DNA of 64,000 nt from Falsiroseomonas sp046052145 (GCA_046052145.1 JBJOMW010000007.1:97324-161323); one strand, 5' to 3'. Counted from the first letter of the stretch, positions 8,627-18,209 are shown. Notes: generated by a model from the sequence alone, not told the origin. Made by a program: numbers and translations.

Positions 8627-10306
8627 GTGCTGACCTCGCTCGCCATCCGCGATGTGGTGCTGATCGAGCGCCTGGACCTCGCCTTCGGGCCGGGGCTCAC
8701 GGTGCTGACGGGCGAAACCGGGGCGGGGAAATCCATCCTTCTCGACAGCCTCGGCCTCGCGCTTGGCGCGCGGGCCGATAGCGGCCTGGTGCGCGCAGGG
8801 CAGCCGCAGGCCTCGGTCGCCGCTGCCTTCGGCCTTGCCGACGAGCATCCCGCCCGCGCGCTGCTGACCGAGCAGGGCATCACGGCGGAGGATGAGCTGG
8901 TGCTGCGCCGGGTCGTGACCGCCGATGGCCGGTCGCGCGCCTTCGCCAACGACCAGCCAGTCGGGCTTGCGCTGCTGCGCCGGCTTGGCGCGCTGCTCGT
9001 CGAGGTGCAGGGGCAGCATGAGCAGGTCGGGCTGGCAGATCCGGCCGCGCATGCCGGGCTGCTCGACGCCTCCGGCACGCCTGAGAAACTGCGCATGGCC
9101 ACAGCGGAGACGCATCGCGCCTGGCGCGAGGCGGAGCGCAGCCTTGCCACGGCGCGAGAAGAGATTGCCGCGGCGCAGCGGGATGAGGAATTCCTCCGCC
9201 ATGCTGTGGCCGAGCTCGATGCGCTTGCGCCCGTCGAGGGCGAGGAGGATGAGCTCGCCACGGAGCGCCAGAAGCTGCAGCAGGGCGAGCGGCGCGGCGA
9301 GGCGATTGCCGAAGCGATCGCCGCGCTCACCCCGCGTGATCGCCGCGCCGCCAACCCCTCTGCCGCGCTGCGCAGCGCCGTGCGCGCGCTGGAGCGCCTG
9401 CCGGCCCCGAACACCGAGGCAGAGCCCGCGCTGGACGCACTTGGCCGCGCGCTGGATGCGCTGGCAGAGGCCGAGACGGCGATGGAGCGGCTCGCGCATG
9501 AATCCGGCCCCGATCCGCGGCGGCTGGAACATGTGGAAGAACGGCTGTTTGCGCTGCGTGCCGCGGCACGCAAGCACATGGTGGCGGTGGTGGAGTTGCC
9601 GACGCTGCTCTCCAGTCTGAAGGCGCGGCTTGCCGCACTCGATGCCGGCACGGATCGCGTGACGGCGGCTGAACGCGCCGCAGCCGCGACGCGCAGCGCC
9701 TATCTCGACGCCGCAGAGAAACTCACCGCGGCGCGGCGCAGCACGGCCACGAAGCTCGAGAAGGATGTCGCGCGCGAATTGCCGCCGCTCAAGCTCGACC
9801 GCGCGCGGCTGGTAGTCGAGGTTGCGCCGAAGCCCGAATCCGGCTGGGGGCCGGATGGCGTGGACCGCGTGACCTTCCTCGTCTCGACCAATCCCGGCCA
9901 GGCGCCGGGCGCGCTCGACAAGGTGGCCTCGGGCGGCGAGTTGTCGCGGCTGATGCTGGCGCTGAAGGTGGTGCTGGCGCGCGGCTCACCAGTGCCGACG
10001 CTGGTCTTCGACGAGGTGGATAGCGGCATCGGCGGCGCCACCGCCGCGGCGGTGGGCGAACGCCTCGCGCGCGTCGCGGAACGGCTGCAGGTGCTGGTGG
10101 TGACGCATTCGCCGCAGGTCGCTGCGCGCGGTGCGCGGCATCTCTCGGTGGCGAAGCAGGTGAAGGCCGGACGGGCGGAGACGCGCGTGACGCCGCTCGA
10201 CGCCGCGGCGCGGCGCGAGGAGATCGCGCGCATGCTGGCGGGCGAGCAGGTGACCGATGCCGCGCGCGCGGCCGCCGACAGCCTTCTGGGGGGCAGCCTG
10301 CTGTGA
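8627..10306 (+). CDS. recN: DNA repair protein RecN
   Basis: SMC-like ATPase acting in double-strand-break repair. The N-terminal Walker A is GETGAGKS near residue 28. A long alpha-helical coiled-coil region of about 150-370 follows. The C-terminal ABC half carries the signature SGGELSRLMLALK and Walker B LVFDEVDSGIGG. The 559-residue length is normal. The GTG start at 8627 is preferred since the sequence MLTSLAIRDVVLIE aligns with RecN starts. The last bases overlap ligA (GTGA at 10303-10306), so the two repair genes are coupled. Confidence 0.97.
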   Translation: MLTSLAIRDVVLIERLDLAFGPGLTVLTGETGAGKSILLDSLGLALGARADSGLVRAGQPQASVAAAFGLADEHPARALLTEQGITAEDELVLRRVVTADGRSRAFANDQPVGLALLRRLGALLVEVQGQHEQVGLADPAAHAGLLDASGTPEKLRMATAETHRAWREAERSLATAREEIAAAQRDEEFLRHAVAELDALAPVEGEEDELATERQKLQQGERRGEAIAEAIAALTPRDRRAANPSAALRSAVRALERLPAPNTEAEPALDALGRALDALAEAETAMERLAHESGPDPRRLEHVEERLFALRAAARKHMVAVVELPTLLSSLKARLAALDAGTDRVTAAERAAAATRSAYLDAAEKLTAARRSTATKLEKDVARELPPLKLDRARLVVEVAPKPESGWGPDGVDRVTFLVSTNPGQAPGALDKVASGGELSRLMLALKVVLARGSPVPTLVFDEVDSGIGGATAAAVGERLARVAERLQVLVVTHSPQVAARGARHLSVAKQVKAGRAETRVTPLDAAARREEIARMLAGEQVTDAARAAADSLLGGSLL

Positions 10307-12441
10307 GCGATGCGGCGCTCCGCCTGCGCAAGGTCGAGGCGCTGACGGAGGAGGAAGCGCAGGCCGAACTCGGCGCGCTTGCCGCCGAGATCGCGCGCCA
10401 TGACGAGCTCTATCACCGCCAGGATGCGCCGGAGATCAGCGATGCCGATTACGACGCGCTGGTCCGCCGCAACCGCGCGATCGAGGCCCGCTTCCCCGAG
10501 CTGATCCGCCAGGACAGCCCGAGCCGCCGCGTCGGCGCGGAGGTCGCGGAAGGCTTCGGCAAGCTGCGCCATGGCGTGCCGATGCTGAGCCTCGACAACG
10601 CCTTCTCCGACGAGGATTTCCGGCAATTCACCGCCTCCATCCGGCGCTTCCTGCGGCTTGAGGATAGCGAGCAGCTGGATTTCGTCGCCGAGCCGAAGAT
10701 CGATGGCCTCTCGGTCAACCTGACCTATGAGAATGGGCGCTTCCTGCGCGGTGCGACGCGCGGCGATGGCAGCGAGGGCGAGGATGTCACGGCCAATCTG
10801 CTAACGCTCGCCGACCTGCCGCGCGAATTGCCGCCCCCCTTCCCCGCGCGGATCGAGATCCGCGGCGAGGTCTTCTGCGAGAAGGCGGATTTCCTGGCTT
10901 TTCGGGCCGCGCAGGTGCTGGCCGCGGAGGCACGCGAAGCGCGGCGCGCGCGGGGGGAGAAGGTCGGGCCTGCCATCCCCATCCCGGTCAATCCGCGCAA
11001 TTTCGCCGCCGGCTCGCTGCGCCAGCTCGATCCGACGATAACGGCGCAGCGCCCGCTGAAGCTCTTCGCCTATGCGATGGGCGAGGCGAGCGAGCAGCCG
11101 GCCGAGACGCATGCTGCCTGGCTGGAGCGCCTGCGCCATTGGGGTTTTCGCGTGAACCCGTTGTCGGAGTTGCTGGATGGCGAGGCCGCCGCGGCCGCGT
11201 TCCAGCACGGCATGGCGGAACGACGCGCTGGGCTCGCCTATGACATCGATGGTGTCGTCTACAAGCTGAACCGGCTGGACTGGCAGCGGCGCCTTGGCTT
11301 CGTCGGCCGTGCGCCGCGCTGGGCGATCGCCTGGAAATTTCCCGCCGAACAGGCGACCACCGTACTGCTCGGTATCGAGATCCAGGTTGGGCGCACCGGC
11401 GCGCTGACGCCGCGCGCAGTGATGCAGCCGGTCAATGTCGGCGGCGTCATGGTCAGCCACGCCAGCCTGCACAATGAGGACGAGATCGCGCGCAAGGATG
11501 TGCGGATCGGCGATACGGTCATCCTGCAGCGTGCCGGCGACGTCATCCCGCAGATCCTCGGCAGCGTGCCGGACAAACGCCCTGCTGATGCCGAGCCTTT
11601 CGCCTTTCCTGAGACCTGCCCCGCCTGCGGCAGCCACGCCGTTCGCCCATCCGGAGAGGTGGTGCGCCGCTGCACCGGCGGGCTGATCTGCCCCGCCCAG
11701 GCCGTGGAGCGGCTGATCCATTTCTGCCGCCGCAACGCGATGGACATCGAGGGGCTGGGCGAGGAGATCATCCAGTCGCTCTTCGACGCCAGCCTGGTAC
11801 GGACGCCGGCCGAGATCTTCCGCCTGGAGCGGCATATCGCGACGCTGCGCAACTGGGATGGCTGGGGCGAGCGCAAGATCGCCAATTTGCTGAACGCCAT
11901 CGAGGCGCGGCGGCGCGTGCCGCTCGATCGCTTCATCTTCGCCCTCGGCATCCGCCGCATCGGCGAGGCGAATGCCAAGCTGCTGGCCCGCCACTACCAC
12001 TCCCTCGGCGAATGGCGCGCCAAGATGCGCGCCGCGACGGTGATCGGTTCGGAAGCGCGAGAGGAGCTTGGCTCCATCCAGGGCATCGGCCCGGCGATCG
12101 CCACCGAACTCGCGGAGTTCTTCGCCGAACCGCACAACCGCGAGGCGCTCGACGACCTCGCGCAGGAGGTGACGCCGGAGGATGTCGTCATCGTCGCGAC
12201 CGACGGCAATCCCTTCGCCGGCAAGACCATGGTCTTCACCGGCACGCTCGTCACCATGAGCCGCGACGAGGCGGAGGCGCAGGCCGAGCGCCTCGGCGCC
12301 AAGGTCACGAAGAGCGTCTCGAAGAAGACCGATTTCGTCGTGGTCGGTACCGATGCCGGCAGCAAGGCGACCAAGGCTGCCGAGCTCGGCGTGCGGATGC
12401 TGACCGAAGCCGAGTGGCGGGAGATGGCCGGCCTTGGCTGA
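10303..12441 (+). CDS. ligA: NAD-dependent DNA ligase LigA
   Basis: Essential ligase that seals nicks using NAD+. The 712-residue protein has the N-terminal Ia domain, the adenylation motif KIDG (nucleophilic lysine in EPKIDGLSVNL), an OB-fold, a four-cysteine zinc finger (CPACGS ... CTGGLICP near 440-465), helix-hairpin-helix repeats, and a C-terminal BRCT domain from about residue 635. It starts with GTG overlapping recN. Confidence 0.98.
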   Translation: MSDAALRLRKVEALTEEEAQAELGALAAEIARHDELYHRQDAPEISDADYDALVRRNRAIEARFPELIRQDSPSRRVGAEVAEGFGKLRHGVPMLSLDNAFSDEDFRQFTASIRRFLRLEDSEQLDFVAEPKIDGLSVNLTYENGRFLRGATRGDGSEGEDVTANLLTLADLPRELPPPFPARIEIRGEVFCEKADFLAFRAAQVLAAEAREARRARGEKVGPAIPIPVNPRNFAAGSLRQLDPTITAQRPLKLFAYAMGEASEQPAETHAAWLERLRHWGFRVNPLSELLDGEAAAAAFQHGMAERRAGLAYDIDGVVYKLNRLDWQRRLGFVGRAPRWAIAWKFPAEQATTVLLGIEIQVGRTGALTPRAVMQPVNVGGVMVSHASLHNEDEIARKDVRIGDTVILQRAGDVIPQILGSVPDKRPADAEPFAFPETCPACGSHAVRPSGEVVRRCTGGLICPAQAVERLIHFCRRNAMDIEGLGEEIIQSLFDASLVRTPAEIFRLERHIATLRNWDGWGERKIANLLNAIEARRRVPLDRFIFALGIRRIGEANAKLLARHYHSLGEWRAKMRAATVIGSEAREELGSIQGIGPAIATELAEFFAEPHNREALDDLAQEVTPEDVVIVATDGNPFAGKTMVFTGTLVTMSRDEAEAQAERLGAKVTKSVSKKTDFVVVGTDAGSKATKAAELGVRMLTEAEWREMAGLG

Positions 12442-12484
12442 CGCGCTTGCACGCCCGACCGGCCGCGCTTAAGCCGGATACGTC

Positions 12485-12814
12485 ATGTCCGCCGCCCTGC
12501 TCGCCGCCCTGCTCTGCTCCGTCGCGGCCTATATCCACACCCGCTCCGCCCATCCTTCGATGCGGCCGGACAGCCCGCTGGCCGACCTGGCCTGGCGGGG
12601 ATTGGCCTTCGCCGCGCTGATCGCCTGGGGCGCGCTGGTCGTGCGGGGCTATGTGATGGGGCGCTGGGCGGATGCGACGGCCGCACTCCTCGGCTCCTTC
12701 GCGCTCAACTGGTATTTCGGCCATCGTGGCCCGAAACCGACCTGGCCGGGCCTGTCCATGCTGTTCGCGGTGGCTGGCCTTGGCCTCGCGGCGTATTCCT
12801 TCCTGTACGAGTAG
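12485..12814 (+). CDS. Small integral membrane protein of unknown function
   Basis: A 109-residue, strongly hydrophobic product with about four membrane segments (starting at roughly residues 3, 38, 64 and 88), separated by short charged loops including a HTRSAHPSMRP segment. I do not recognise the family. Codon use and G+C pattern match the neighbours. It lies 43 nt after ligA and 7 nt before the hydrolase gene, so it could be co-transcribed with either. Function cannot be inferred. Confidence 0.6.
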   Translation: MSAALLAALLCSVAAYIHTRSAHPSMRPDSPLADLAWRGLAFAALIAWGALVVRGYVMGRWADATAALLGSFALNWYFGHRGPKPTWPGLSMLFAVAGLGLAAYSFLYE

Positions 12815-12821
12815 GCGCGCC

Positions 12822-13700
12822 ATGTTCTTCGCTGGCTTCACGCTCGAAACCCGCGAAGCCGCCGGCAAGGCGTTCCGGCTGCGCCGGGGCGGCTCGGGGC
12901 CACCGCTGCTGCTGCTGCATGGCAATCCGCAGACGCATGCGATGTGGCATAAGCTCGCGCCGGTGCTGGCGCAGCGCTTCACGGTGATCTGCCCGGACCT
13001 GACCGGCTATGGCTTCTCCACCAAGCCGCCGGTCTCAGACGACCACGCCGCCTACACCAAGCGCGCCATGGCGGCCGATATGCGCGCACTCATGCAGGGC
13101 CTCGGCTTCGCGCGCTTTGCCGTGGTCTCGCATGACCGCGGCGCGCGCGTGGCGCATCGCCTGGCGCTGGATGCGCCGGAGGCGGTGGAGAAGCTCTGCG
13201 TGATGGACATCGTGCCGACGCTCCATCACTTCGAGACGGGCGGCATGGATTTCGCCATGGGCTATTATCACTGGTTCTTCCTGGCCCAGCCGCATCCGAA
13301 GCCGGAACGCATGATCCTGCGCGATGTGGAGGATTGGTTCGACCTGCACACCTCGCGCGAGCCGAAGGACAAGGGCTTCTTCCACGCGGAGGCGCGCGCC
13401 GACTACCTCGCCGCGCTGCATCTTCCCGGCACGGTCGCCGCGATCTGCGAGGATTACCGCGCCGCCGCGACGCTCGACCTTGCCCATGACCGCGCGAGCC
13501 GCGCGGCGGGCGAGAAACTCCACTGTCCGCTGCTCGCGCTTTGGGGCGCGAAGGGGAAGATCGGAGCCTGGTACGATGCGCTGGCCGTCTGGCGCGACTA
13601 CGCCGCGGGTCCGCTGACGGGCGGCGCCGTGCCATCCGGCCACTACCTGGCCGAGGAAGCGCCCGAGGCCGTCCTGGCGCATCTCGACGCCTTCCTCTGA
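12822..13700 (+). CDS. Alpha/beta hydrolase, haloacetate dehalogenase-like
   Basis: Predicted cytoplasmic alpha/beta hydrolase of 292 residues. The residues known for fluoroacetate dehalogenase (Asp110, Arg111, Arg114, His155, Trp156 in the Rhodopseudomonas enzyme) have counterparts at D105, R106, R109, H150 and W151, all shifted by exactly five. A Tyr occurs at 212 (EDYRA) and the catalytic His in SGHYLAE at 274. The fold motifs LLHGNPQTHAMW and SHDRGARV also fit. The start is the ATG at 12822; the upstream open frame belongs to the overlapping previous gene. Likely role: hydrolytic removal of halide from a haloacid. A related epoxide hydrolase remains possible. Confidence 0.82.
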   Translation: MFFAGFTLETREAAGKAFRLRRGGSGPPLLLLHGNPQTHAMWHKLAPVLAQRFTVICPDLTGYGFSTKPPVSDDHAAYTKRAMAADMRALMQGLGFARFAVVSHDRGARVAHRLALDAPEAVEKLCVMDIVPTLHHFETGGMDFAMGYYHWFFLAQPHPKPERMILRDVEDWFDLHTSREPKDKGFFHAEARADYLAALHLPGTVAAICEDYRAAATLDLAHDRASRAAGEKLHCPLLALWGAKGKIGAWYDALAVWRDYAAGPLTGGAVPSGHYLAEEAPEAVLAHLDAFL

Positions 13701-13760
13701 CCGAAGGGCCATAGGAGGAAGCGCGGCATCCGCGACAAGAACGCGTTCTGACCCGCCGCG

Positions 13761-14267
13761 TTAGTCGAGCGGCAGGACGAAAGGAAGGTCGGTGTCGCCT
13801 GTCTTTTCGCCGAAGCCGGTCAGCAGTGCATGCACCTGCCCGCGGTGATGGGTCTGGTGGTTGAACATATGCGTCACCAGCAAGGCGTTGGGCCGAGTCA
13901 CGTCGCGCCCCTGTGAGCCGCTGTACCAGGTGAGGCTGCCAGCGAGCCAAGCCGGCTCCACCCGCGCGGCCCAGGCCTCGATCGCGGCATCGGTCTCGAC
14001 GCGCAGCGCGCGCATCGCCGCCCAATCCGGGTGCAGGTCCACGCTCTCGCGGATGCCGCCGGGCGGCTTCTCCCAGCCATCGAAACGGTACATCCAGAAG
14101 CGGTCGCCCCAGAGCAGGTGGCTCAGCGTGGCGTGGACCGAGCCGAAGAAGGCGCCACGATCCTCGATCCGCTGCGCCGGCGTCAGGCGATCCGCCGCGG
14201 CGTAGAGGCGCCTATTCATCTCCGCATTGTAGGCGGCCATCAGCCGCACCCAGTCCGGCGTGATCAT
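13761..14267 (-). CDS. DinB-family (DUF664-like) metal-binding protein
   Basis: A 168-residue four-helix-bundle protein of the DinB/YfiT superfamily (not DNA polymerase IV). It shows the conserved histidines of the metal site: one in SVHATLSHLLWGD and the pair in MFNHQTHHRGQ. Members of this superfamily include thiol-dependent transferases; many are uncharacterised. The start overlaps the stop of the upstream GNAT gene by 4 nt, so it is the last gene of a minus-strand unit aminotransferase-GNAT-DinB. Confidence 0.85.
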   Translation of the reverse strand: MITPDWVRLMAAYNAEMNRRLYAAADRLTPAQRIEDRGAFFGSVHATLSHLLWGDRFWMYRFDGWEKPPGGIRESVDLHPDWAAMRALRVETDAAIEAWAARVEPAWLAGSLTWYSGSQGRDVTRPNALLVTHMFNHQTHHRGQVHALLTGFGEKTGDTDLPFVLPLD

Positions 14268-15268
14268 GCTCTCACCTTCTTCCAGAAATGAACCAGATCG
14301 GCTGGCTGGCGATCAGGCCCGAGCGCGCCGCCCGGCAGCGTGCCGAGCTCCGTCCAACCCGCAGTCCGGACCAAGGTCTCGCCCGGTGTGCCGCCACGCG
14401 CCTCGAGCGTGAGAAGATTGCGGCCGATGTCGCGCGCGGCCTGCTCGGCGCGCGAGAGCAGCGCGCGACCGGCGCCGCGGCGGCGCGCCGCCGGGGCGAC
14501 GATCAGCATCTGCATATCCGCCCGATGCGGCTGGGTCTCCGGCCGGTCGAGCGAGAGCAGCGCGGCACCGGCCAGCTCGCCCTCCAGCCAGGCGACCAGC
14601 AGCACCGCCTTGCCGAGCGCAACGCGAGAGGACACGCCGCGCCAGAACCCCTGCGCCACCGCCGGCGCAAGTGGCGCGAACCAGCCGAGGCTCGCGCCAT
14701 CCGCGACCGTGTCGGCCAGGAGCGCGGCAAGGCGCCGCTCCGCACTCGCCGCCGCGGCGGCATCCAGCACCTCCACCACCAGCCCGGCGATCGGCTTAGC
14801 GTAGCGGAACTCAAGGCTCTTCGAGAGGTCGTCGAGGACACGGATCGAGCCCTGCCGCACGAACCCGCGCTTTTCATAGAAGCGATGCGCCGTCGCGAAG
14901 CGGGTGTCGCTCCAGAGCACGAGGCGCGCGGCATCGGCCGCCCGCGCATGCGCCTCCACGGCGTCCAGCAGGTCATGGGCGAGGCCAGTGCCGCGCGCCG
15001 CCTTCGCGACATAGACCTTGCAGATCTCGAAGGCCGCGTCCTGGCCCATCGGCCGCGTCGCCGCCATGCCGATGACGCGCCCATCCTGCTCCGCGGCCCA
15101 GAGCGCGCCGCCGGCCTCGGCGAAGTAGGTCGCGAGCGCCCGCAACTCCGGTACTTCGCCATCCACATCCATGATGCAGCCGGGATATTCGGACCAGCAA
15201 TCGCCGATCAGGCGGATGAAGCCCTCCGCATCCGCATCCCGGCCGGGGCGAAGAATGACCTCGCTCAT
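14264..15268 (-). CDS. Tandem GNAT-domain acetyltransferase
   Basis: A 334-residue protein with two GCN5-related N-acetyltransferase domains. The first spans about residues 3-145 (acetyl-CoA loop around KAARGTGLAHDLLDAVE, then AHRFYEKRGFV). The second spans about 165-330 (VAPAARRRGAGRALLSRAE). The second half is shorter and may be the regulatory or degenerate copy. It overlaps both neighbours by 4 nt (ATGA type). Substrate unknown; the link with an aminotransferase suggests an amino acid or related amine, which is inference only. Confidence 0.85.
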   Translation of the reverse strand: MSEVILRPGRDADAEGFIRLIGDCWSEYPGCIMDVDGEVPELRALATYFAEAGGALWAAEQDGRVIGMAATRPMGQDAAFEICKVYVAKAARGTGLAHDLLDAVEAHARAADAARLVLWSDTRFATAHRFYEKRGFVRQGSIRVLDDLSKSLEFRYAKPIAGLVVEVLDAAAAASAERRLAALLADTVADGASLGWFAPLAPAVAQGFWRGVSSRVALGKAVLLVAWLEGELAGAALLSLDRPETQPHRADMQMLIVAPAARRRGAGRALLSRAEQAARDIGRNLLTLEARGGTPGETLVRTAGWTELGTLPGGALGPDRQPADLVHFWKKVRA

Positions 15269-16467
15269 GACAGGCCGCGGCAGAACTCCTGGATGCGCGC
15301 ACAGGCCTCGCGCAGCCGCTCGGTCTCGGTCGCGTAGGAGATGCGGAGATAAGGGCTCATGCCATAAGCCGCGCCATGCACGACGGCGACGTGCTTCTCC
15401 TCGATCAAGGCGAGGGCAAAATCGGCATCGGTCGCGATGCGCCGCCCGCCGGCGCTGGTCTTGCCGAGACAGCCGGCGATATTCGGGAAGACGTAGAAGG
15501 CGCCTTCCGGCTTGTGGCAGGCAATGCCGGGGGCGGCGTTCAGCATCTCCACCACCATGTCGCGGCGCGCCTTGTAGATCGCGGCCCGCTCCTTCACGAG
15601 GTCCTGCGGCCCATCCAGCGCGGCGGCAGCAGCGGCCTGGCCGACCGTACTGACGCCGGCCGTCAGCTGGCCCTGCATGTTGAACATCGCCTTGATCAGG
15701 TCGCGCGGCCCGCCGCAGAAGCCGATGCGCCAGCCGGTCATCGCATAGGTCTTGGACACGCCATTGACCGTCAGCACGCGGTCCTTCAGCCGCGGCTCGA
15801 CCTCCGCGATCGTGCAGAACTCGAAATCGTCATAGACGAGGTGCTCATACATATCGTCGGTCAGCACCCAGACATGCGGGTGCCGCAGCAGCACCTCCGC
15901 GAGTGCCTTCATCTCCGCGCGCGAACAGGCAGCGCCCGTCGGGTTGCTCGGGAAATTCAGCAGCAGCCATTTGGTCTTCGGCGTGATCGCTGCTTCCAGA
16001 TCCTCGGGGCGCAGCTTGAAACCGTTATTCTGCGGGCAGGCGACCTGCACCGGCACGCCGCCCGCGAGCTTCGCCATGTCGGCATAGGAGATCCAGAAGG
16101 GCGCGGGGATGACCACCTCGTCGCCAACATCGCAGGTGGCGAGCATGGCGTTCATGATCACCTGCTTCCCGCCATTGGAGACCAGAATCTCATCCAGCGC
16201 GTAGTCGAGGCCGTTCTCGCGCTTGAACTTGCGCTGGATGGCTTCCTTCAGCGCCCGCGTGCCGTCCTGCGGCGGATACTTGGTGTCGCCGGCGAGCGCG
16301 GCCTTGTAGGCGGCCTCGATCGCATGACGGGGCGTGTCGAAATCGGGCTCGCCGACAGCGAGGCTGATGACCTTGATGCCCTGCGCCGCCAATTCGCGCG
16401 CCTTCTGCGTCATGACGACGGAGGCGGCAGGCGCAATCTCCTTAAGGCGGCTGGCAAGCGCGGGCAT
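15265..16467 (-). CDS. Class I aminotransferase (aspartate aminotransferase type), copy 1
   Basis: PLP enzyme of the aspartate-aminotransferase Ib group, 400 residues. The Schiff-base lysine is K239 in SKTYAMTGWRIG. NFPSNPTGA supplies the family Asn-Pro-x-Gly, and an Arg near the C-terminus in YLRISYATE binds the substrate carboxylate. It is a clear paralogue of the gene at 17010-18209: the two align without large gaps over their whole length. Tightly coupled to the GNAT gene downstream. Substrate could be aspartate or prephenate; sequence alone does not decide. Confidence 0.92.
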   Translation of the reverse strand: MPALASRLKEIAPAASVVMTQKARELAAQGIKVISLAVGEPDFDTPRHAIEAAYKAALAGDTKYPPQDGTRALKEAIQRKFKRENGLDYALDEILVSNGGKQVIMNAMLATCDVGDEVVIPAPFWISYADMAKLAGGVPVQVACPQNNGFKLRPEDLEAAITPKTKWLLLNFPSNPTGAACSRAEMKALAEVLLRHPHVWVLTDDMYEHLVYDDFEFCTIAEVEPRLKDRVLTVNGVSKTYAMTGWRIGFCGGPRDLIKAMFNMQGQLTAGVSTVGQAAAAAALDGPQDLVKERAAIYKARRDMVVEMLNAAPGIACHKPEGAFYVFPNIAGCLGKTSAGGRRIATDADFALALIEEKHVAVVHGAAYGMSPYLRISYATETERLREACARIQEFCRGLS

Positions 16468-16522
16468 GGCGGGCGGGACCTCCGGAACAGGGCCGGCAAC
16501 CTATCGCCCGGCCGCGCGCGGC

Positions 16523-16963
16523 TCAATCCGGCGCGCGTTCCATCTGCCAGTCGAAGGCCGTTTCGCCCGTCAGGACGAAGCCATGCCGTTCCCAGAAACG
16601 ACGCGCAGGGCTTTCCTTCAGCACCTCGATGCGGAAGGGGCGGCCCGGATAAGCCGCCAGCAGCCCCCGGACGATGGTCGCACCGAGCCCACGGCGCTGC
16701 GCATGGGTGTCGAGGAAGAGGCTGTGGATCTCCACCGCCACATCCCTGGCGTCGACGCCGATGCAGCCGGCCATCGCGCCGTCCTGCTCGATGATGCGCA
16801 GGATGCCGGCGTCGAATTGCCGGCGCATGCGGTCGTGCCGGCGCTCCGGATCGAAGCGGCCGACGCGTTCCAGATGCTCGCGCATCACCCGGATGGAGAG
16901 CGCGAGCACCGGCTCGAAATCCGCCTCCGTCGCACGACGCAGGCGGAACCCCAGCGCGAACAT
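16523..16963 (-). CDS. GNAT family N-acetyltransferase
   Basis: A 146-residue single GNAT domain. Seen: N-terminal FRLRRATEADFEPVL, the acetyl-CoA binding loop THAQRRGLGATIVRGL, and the C-terminal ARRFWERHGFVLTGE. It lies between the two aminotransferase paralogues on the same strand, 46 nt after copy 2 and 55 nt before copy 1. Substrate unknown. Confidence 0.85.
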   Translation of the reverse strand: MFALGFRLRRATEADFEPVLALSIRVMREHLERVGRFDPERRHDRMRRQFDAGILRIIEQDGAMAGCIGVDARDVAVEIHSLFLDTHAQRRGLGATIVRGLLAAYPGRPFRIEVLKESPARRFWERHGFVLTGETAFDWQMERAPD

Positions 16964-17009
16964 GCGGGTCAGACCACCGGGCCGGCGGCCCGGCGGTCAG
17001 CGCACGACC

Positions 17010-18209
17010 TCACTTGAGGCCAGCGCAGAACTTCTGGATGCGCGTGCAGGCTTCCTTCAGCGTCGCGTCGTCAGTCGCGTAGCTGATGCGGAAGTGGCCG
17101 GGGAACATGAAGGCCGCGCCGTGCACCGCCGCAACCCCCGTTTCCTCGAGCAGGCCGATGCAGAAATCCTCATCCGTCTCGATCGTCTTGCCGCCCGCGC
17201 TGGTCTTGCCGAGGCAGCCGCGGATGTCGGGGAAGACGTAGAAGGCGCCTTCAGGCGTCGGGCAGCGCACGCCCGCCGCCTGGTTCAGCATGCCGACGAC
17301 CAGGTCGCGACGGCGCTCATAGACGACGCGCATCGCCTCCACGCTGTCCTGCTGGCCGGTCAGCGCTTCGATCGCCGCCGCCTGGGAGATAGAGGAGGTG
17401 TTGGAGGTGGACTGGCTCTGCAGCTTGTCCATCGCCTTGATGAGCTTCAGCGGCGCGCCGGCGAAGCCGATGCGCCAGCCCGTCATCGCATAGGCCTTGG
17501 AGCAGCCGTTCATGGTGACGGTGCGATCCTTCAGCCGCGGCTCAACCTCGACCAGGGTCGCGAACTTCATGCCGTAGGTCAGCTTCTCATAGATATCGTC
17601 GGAGAAGATCCAGACATTCGGGTGCCGCATCAGCACCTCGGCGAGCGCCTTCAGCTCCGCGGCGGAATAGCCGGCGCCGGTCGGGTTGCAGGGGTTGTTC
17701 AGGATCAGCCACTTGGTCTTCGGCGTGATCGCGGCTTCCAGCTGCTCCGGCGTCATCCGGAAGCCCTGGTTCGGGCCGCAGGGGACGATCACGGGCGTGC
17801 CTTCGGCCAGCGCCACGATGTCCGGATAGGACACCCAGCACGGGGCGGGGATGATCGCCTCGTCGCCCGGATTGATGGTGGCGACCAGCGCGTCGAAGAT
17901 CACCTGCTTGCCGCCGGTGGCGACCAGGATCTCCTCCGGCTTGTACTCGACATTGTTGTCGCGCTTGAACTTCTCACAGACCGCCTTGCGCAGCGCCATG
18001 GTGCCGGCGACGTCGGTGTATTTGGTCTCGCCGCGCTCGATGGCGGCGATGGCCGCGTCCTTCACGTTGCGCGGCGTGTCGAAATCGGGCTCGCCGGCCG
18101 CAAGCGAGATGATGTCGCGGCCCTCCGCCTTCAGGGCGCGGGCCTTCGCCGTCATGGCGATGGTCAGCGAGGGGGAGATGCGGTCGAGGCGGTCGGCGAT
18201 GAGGTTCAT
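17010..18209 (-). CDS. Class I aminotransferase (aspartate aminotransferase type), copy 2
   Basis: A 399-residue PLP-dependent transaminase, type Ib aspartate aminotransferase. The Schiff-base lysine is K238 in SKAYAMTGWRIG; NNPCNPTGA and the C-terminal HFRISYATD carry the carboxylate-binding residues. The open frame runs on to 18515, but the ATG at 18209 (MNLIADRLDRISPS) is the family start. Compared with copy 1 it has a normal YxxxxG substrate loop (TKYTDVAGT rather than TKYPPQDGT). It is the better candidate for the housekeeping AspC/AatA enzyme. Confidence 0.94.
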   Translation of the reverse strand: MNLIADRLDRISPSLTIAMTAKARALKAEGRDIISLAAGEPDFDTPRNVKDAAIAAIERGETKYTDVAGTMALRKAVCEKFKRDNNVEYKPEEILVATGGKQVIFDALVATINPGDEAIIPAPCWVSYPDIVALAEGTPVIVPCGPNQGFRMTPEQLEAAITPKTKWLILNNPCNPTGAGYSAAELKALAEVLMRHPNVWIFSDDIYEKLTYGMKFATLVEVEPRLKDRTVTMNGCSKAYAMTGWRIGFAGAPLKLIKAMDKLQSQSTSNTSSISQAAAIEALTGQQDSVEAMRVVYERRRDLVVGMLNQAAGVRCPTPEGAFYVFPDIRGCLGKTSAGGKTIETDEDFCIGLLEETGVAAVHGAAFMFPGHFRISYATDDATLKEACTRIQKFCAGLK

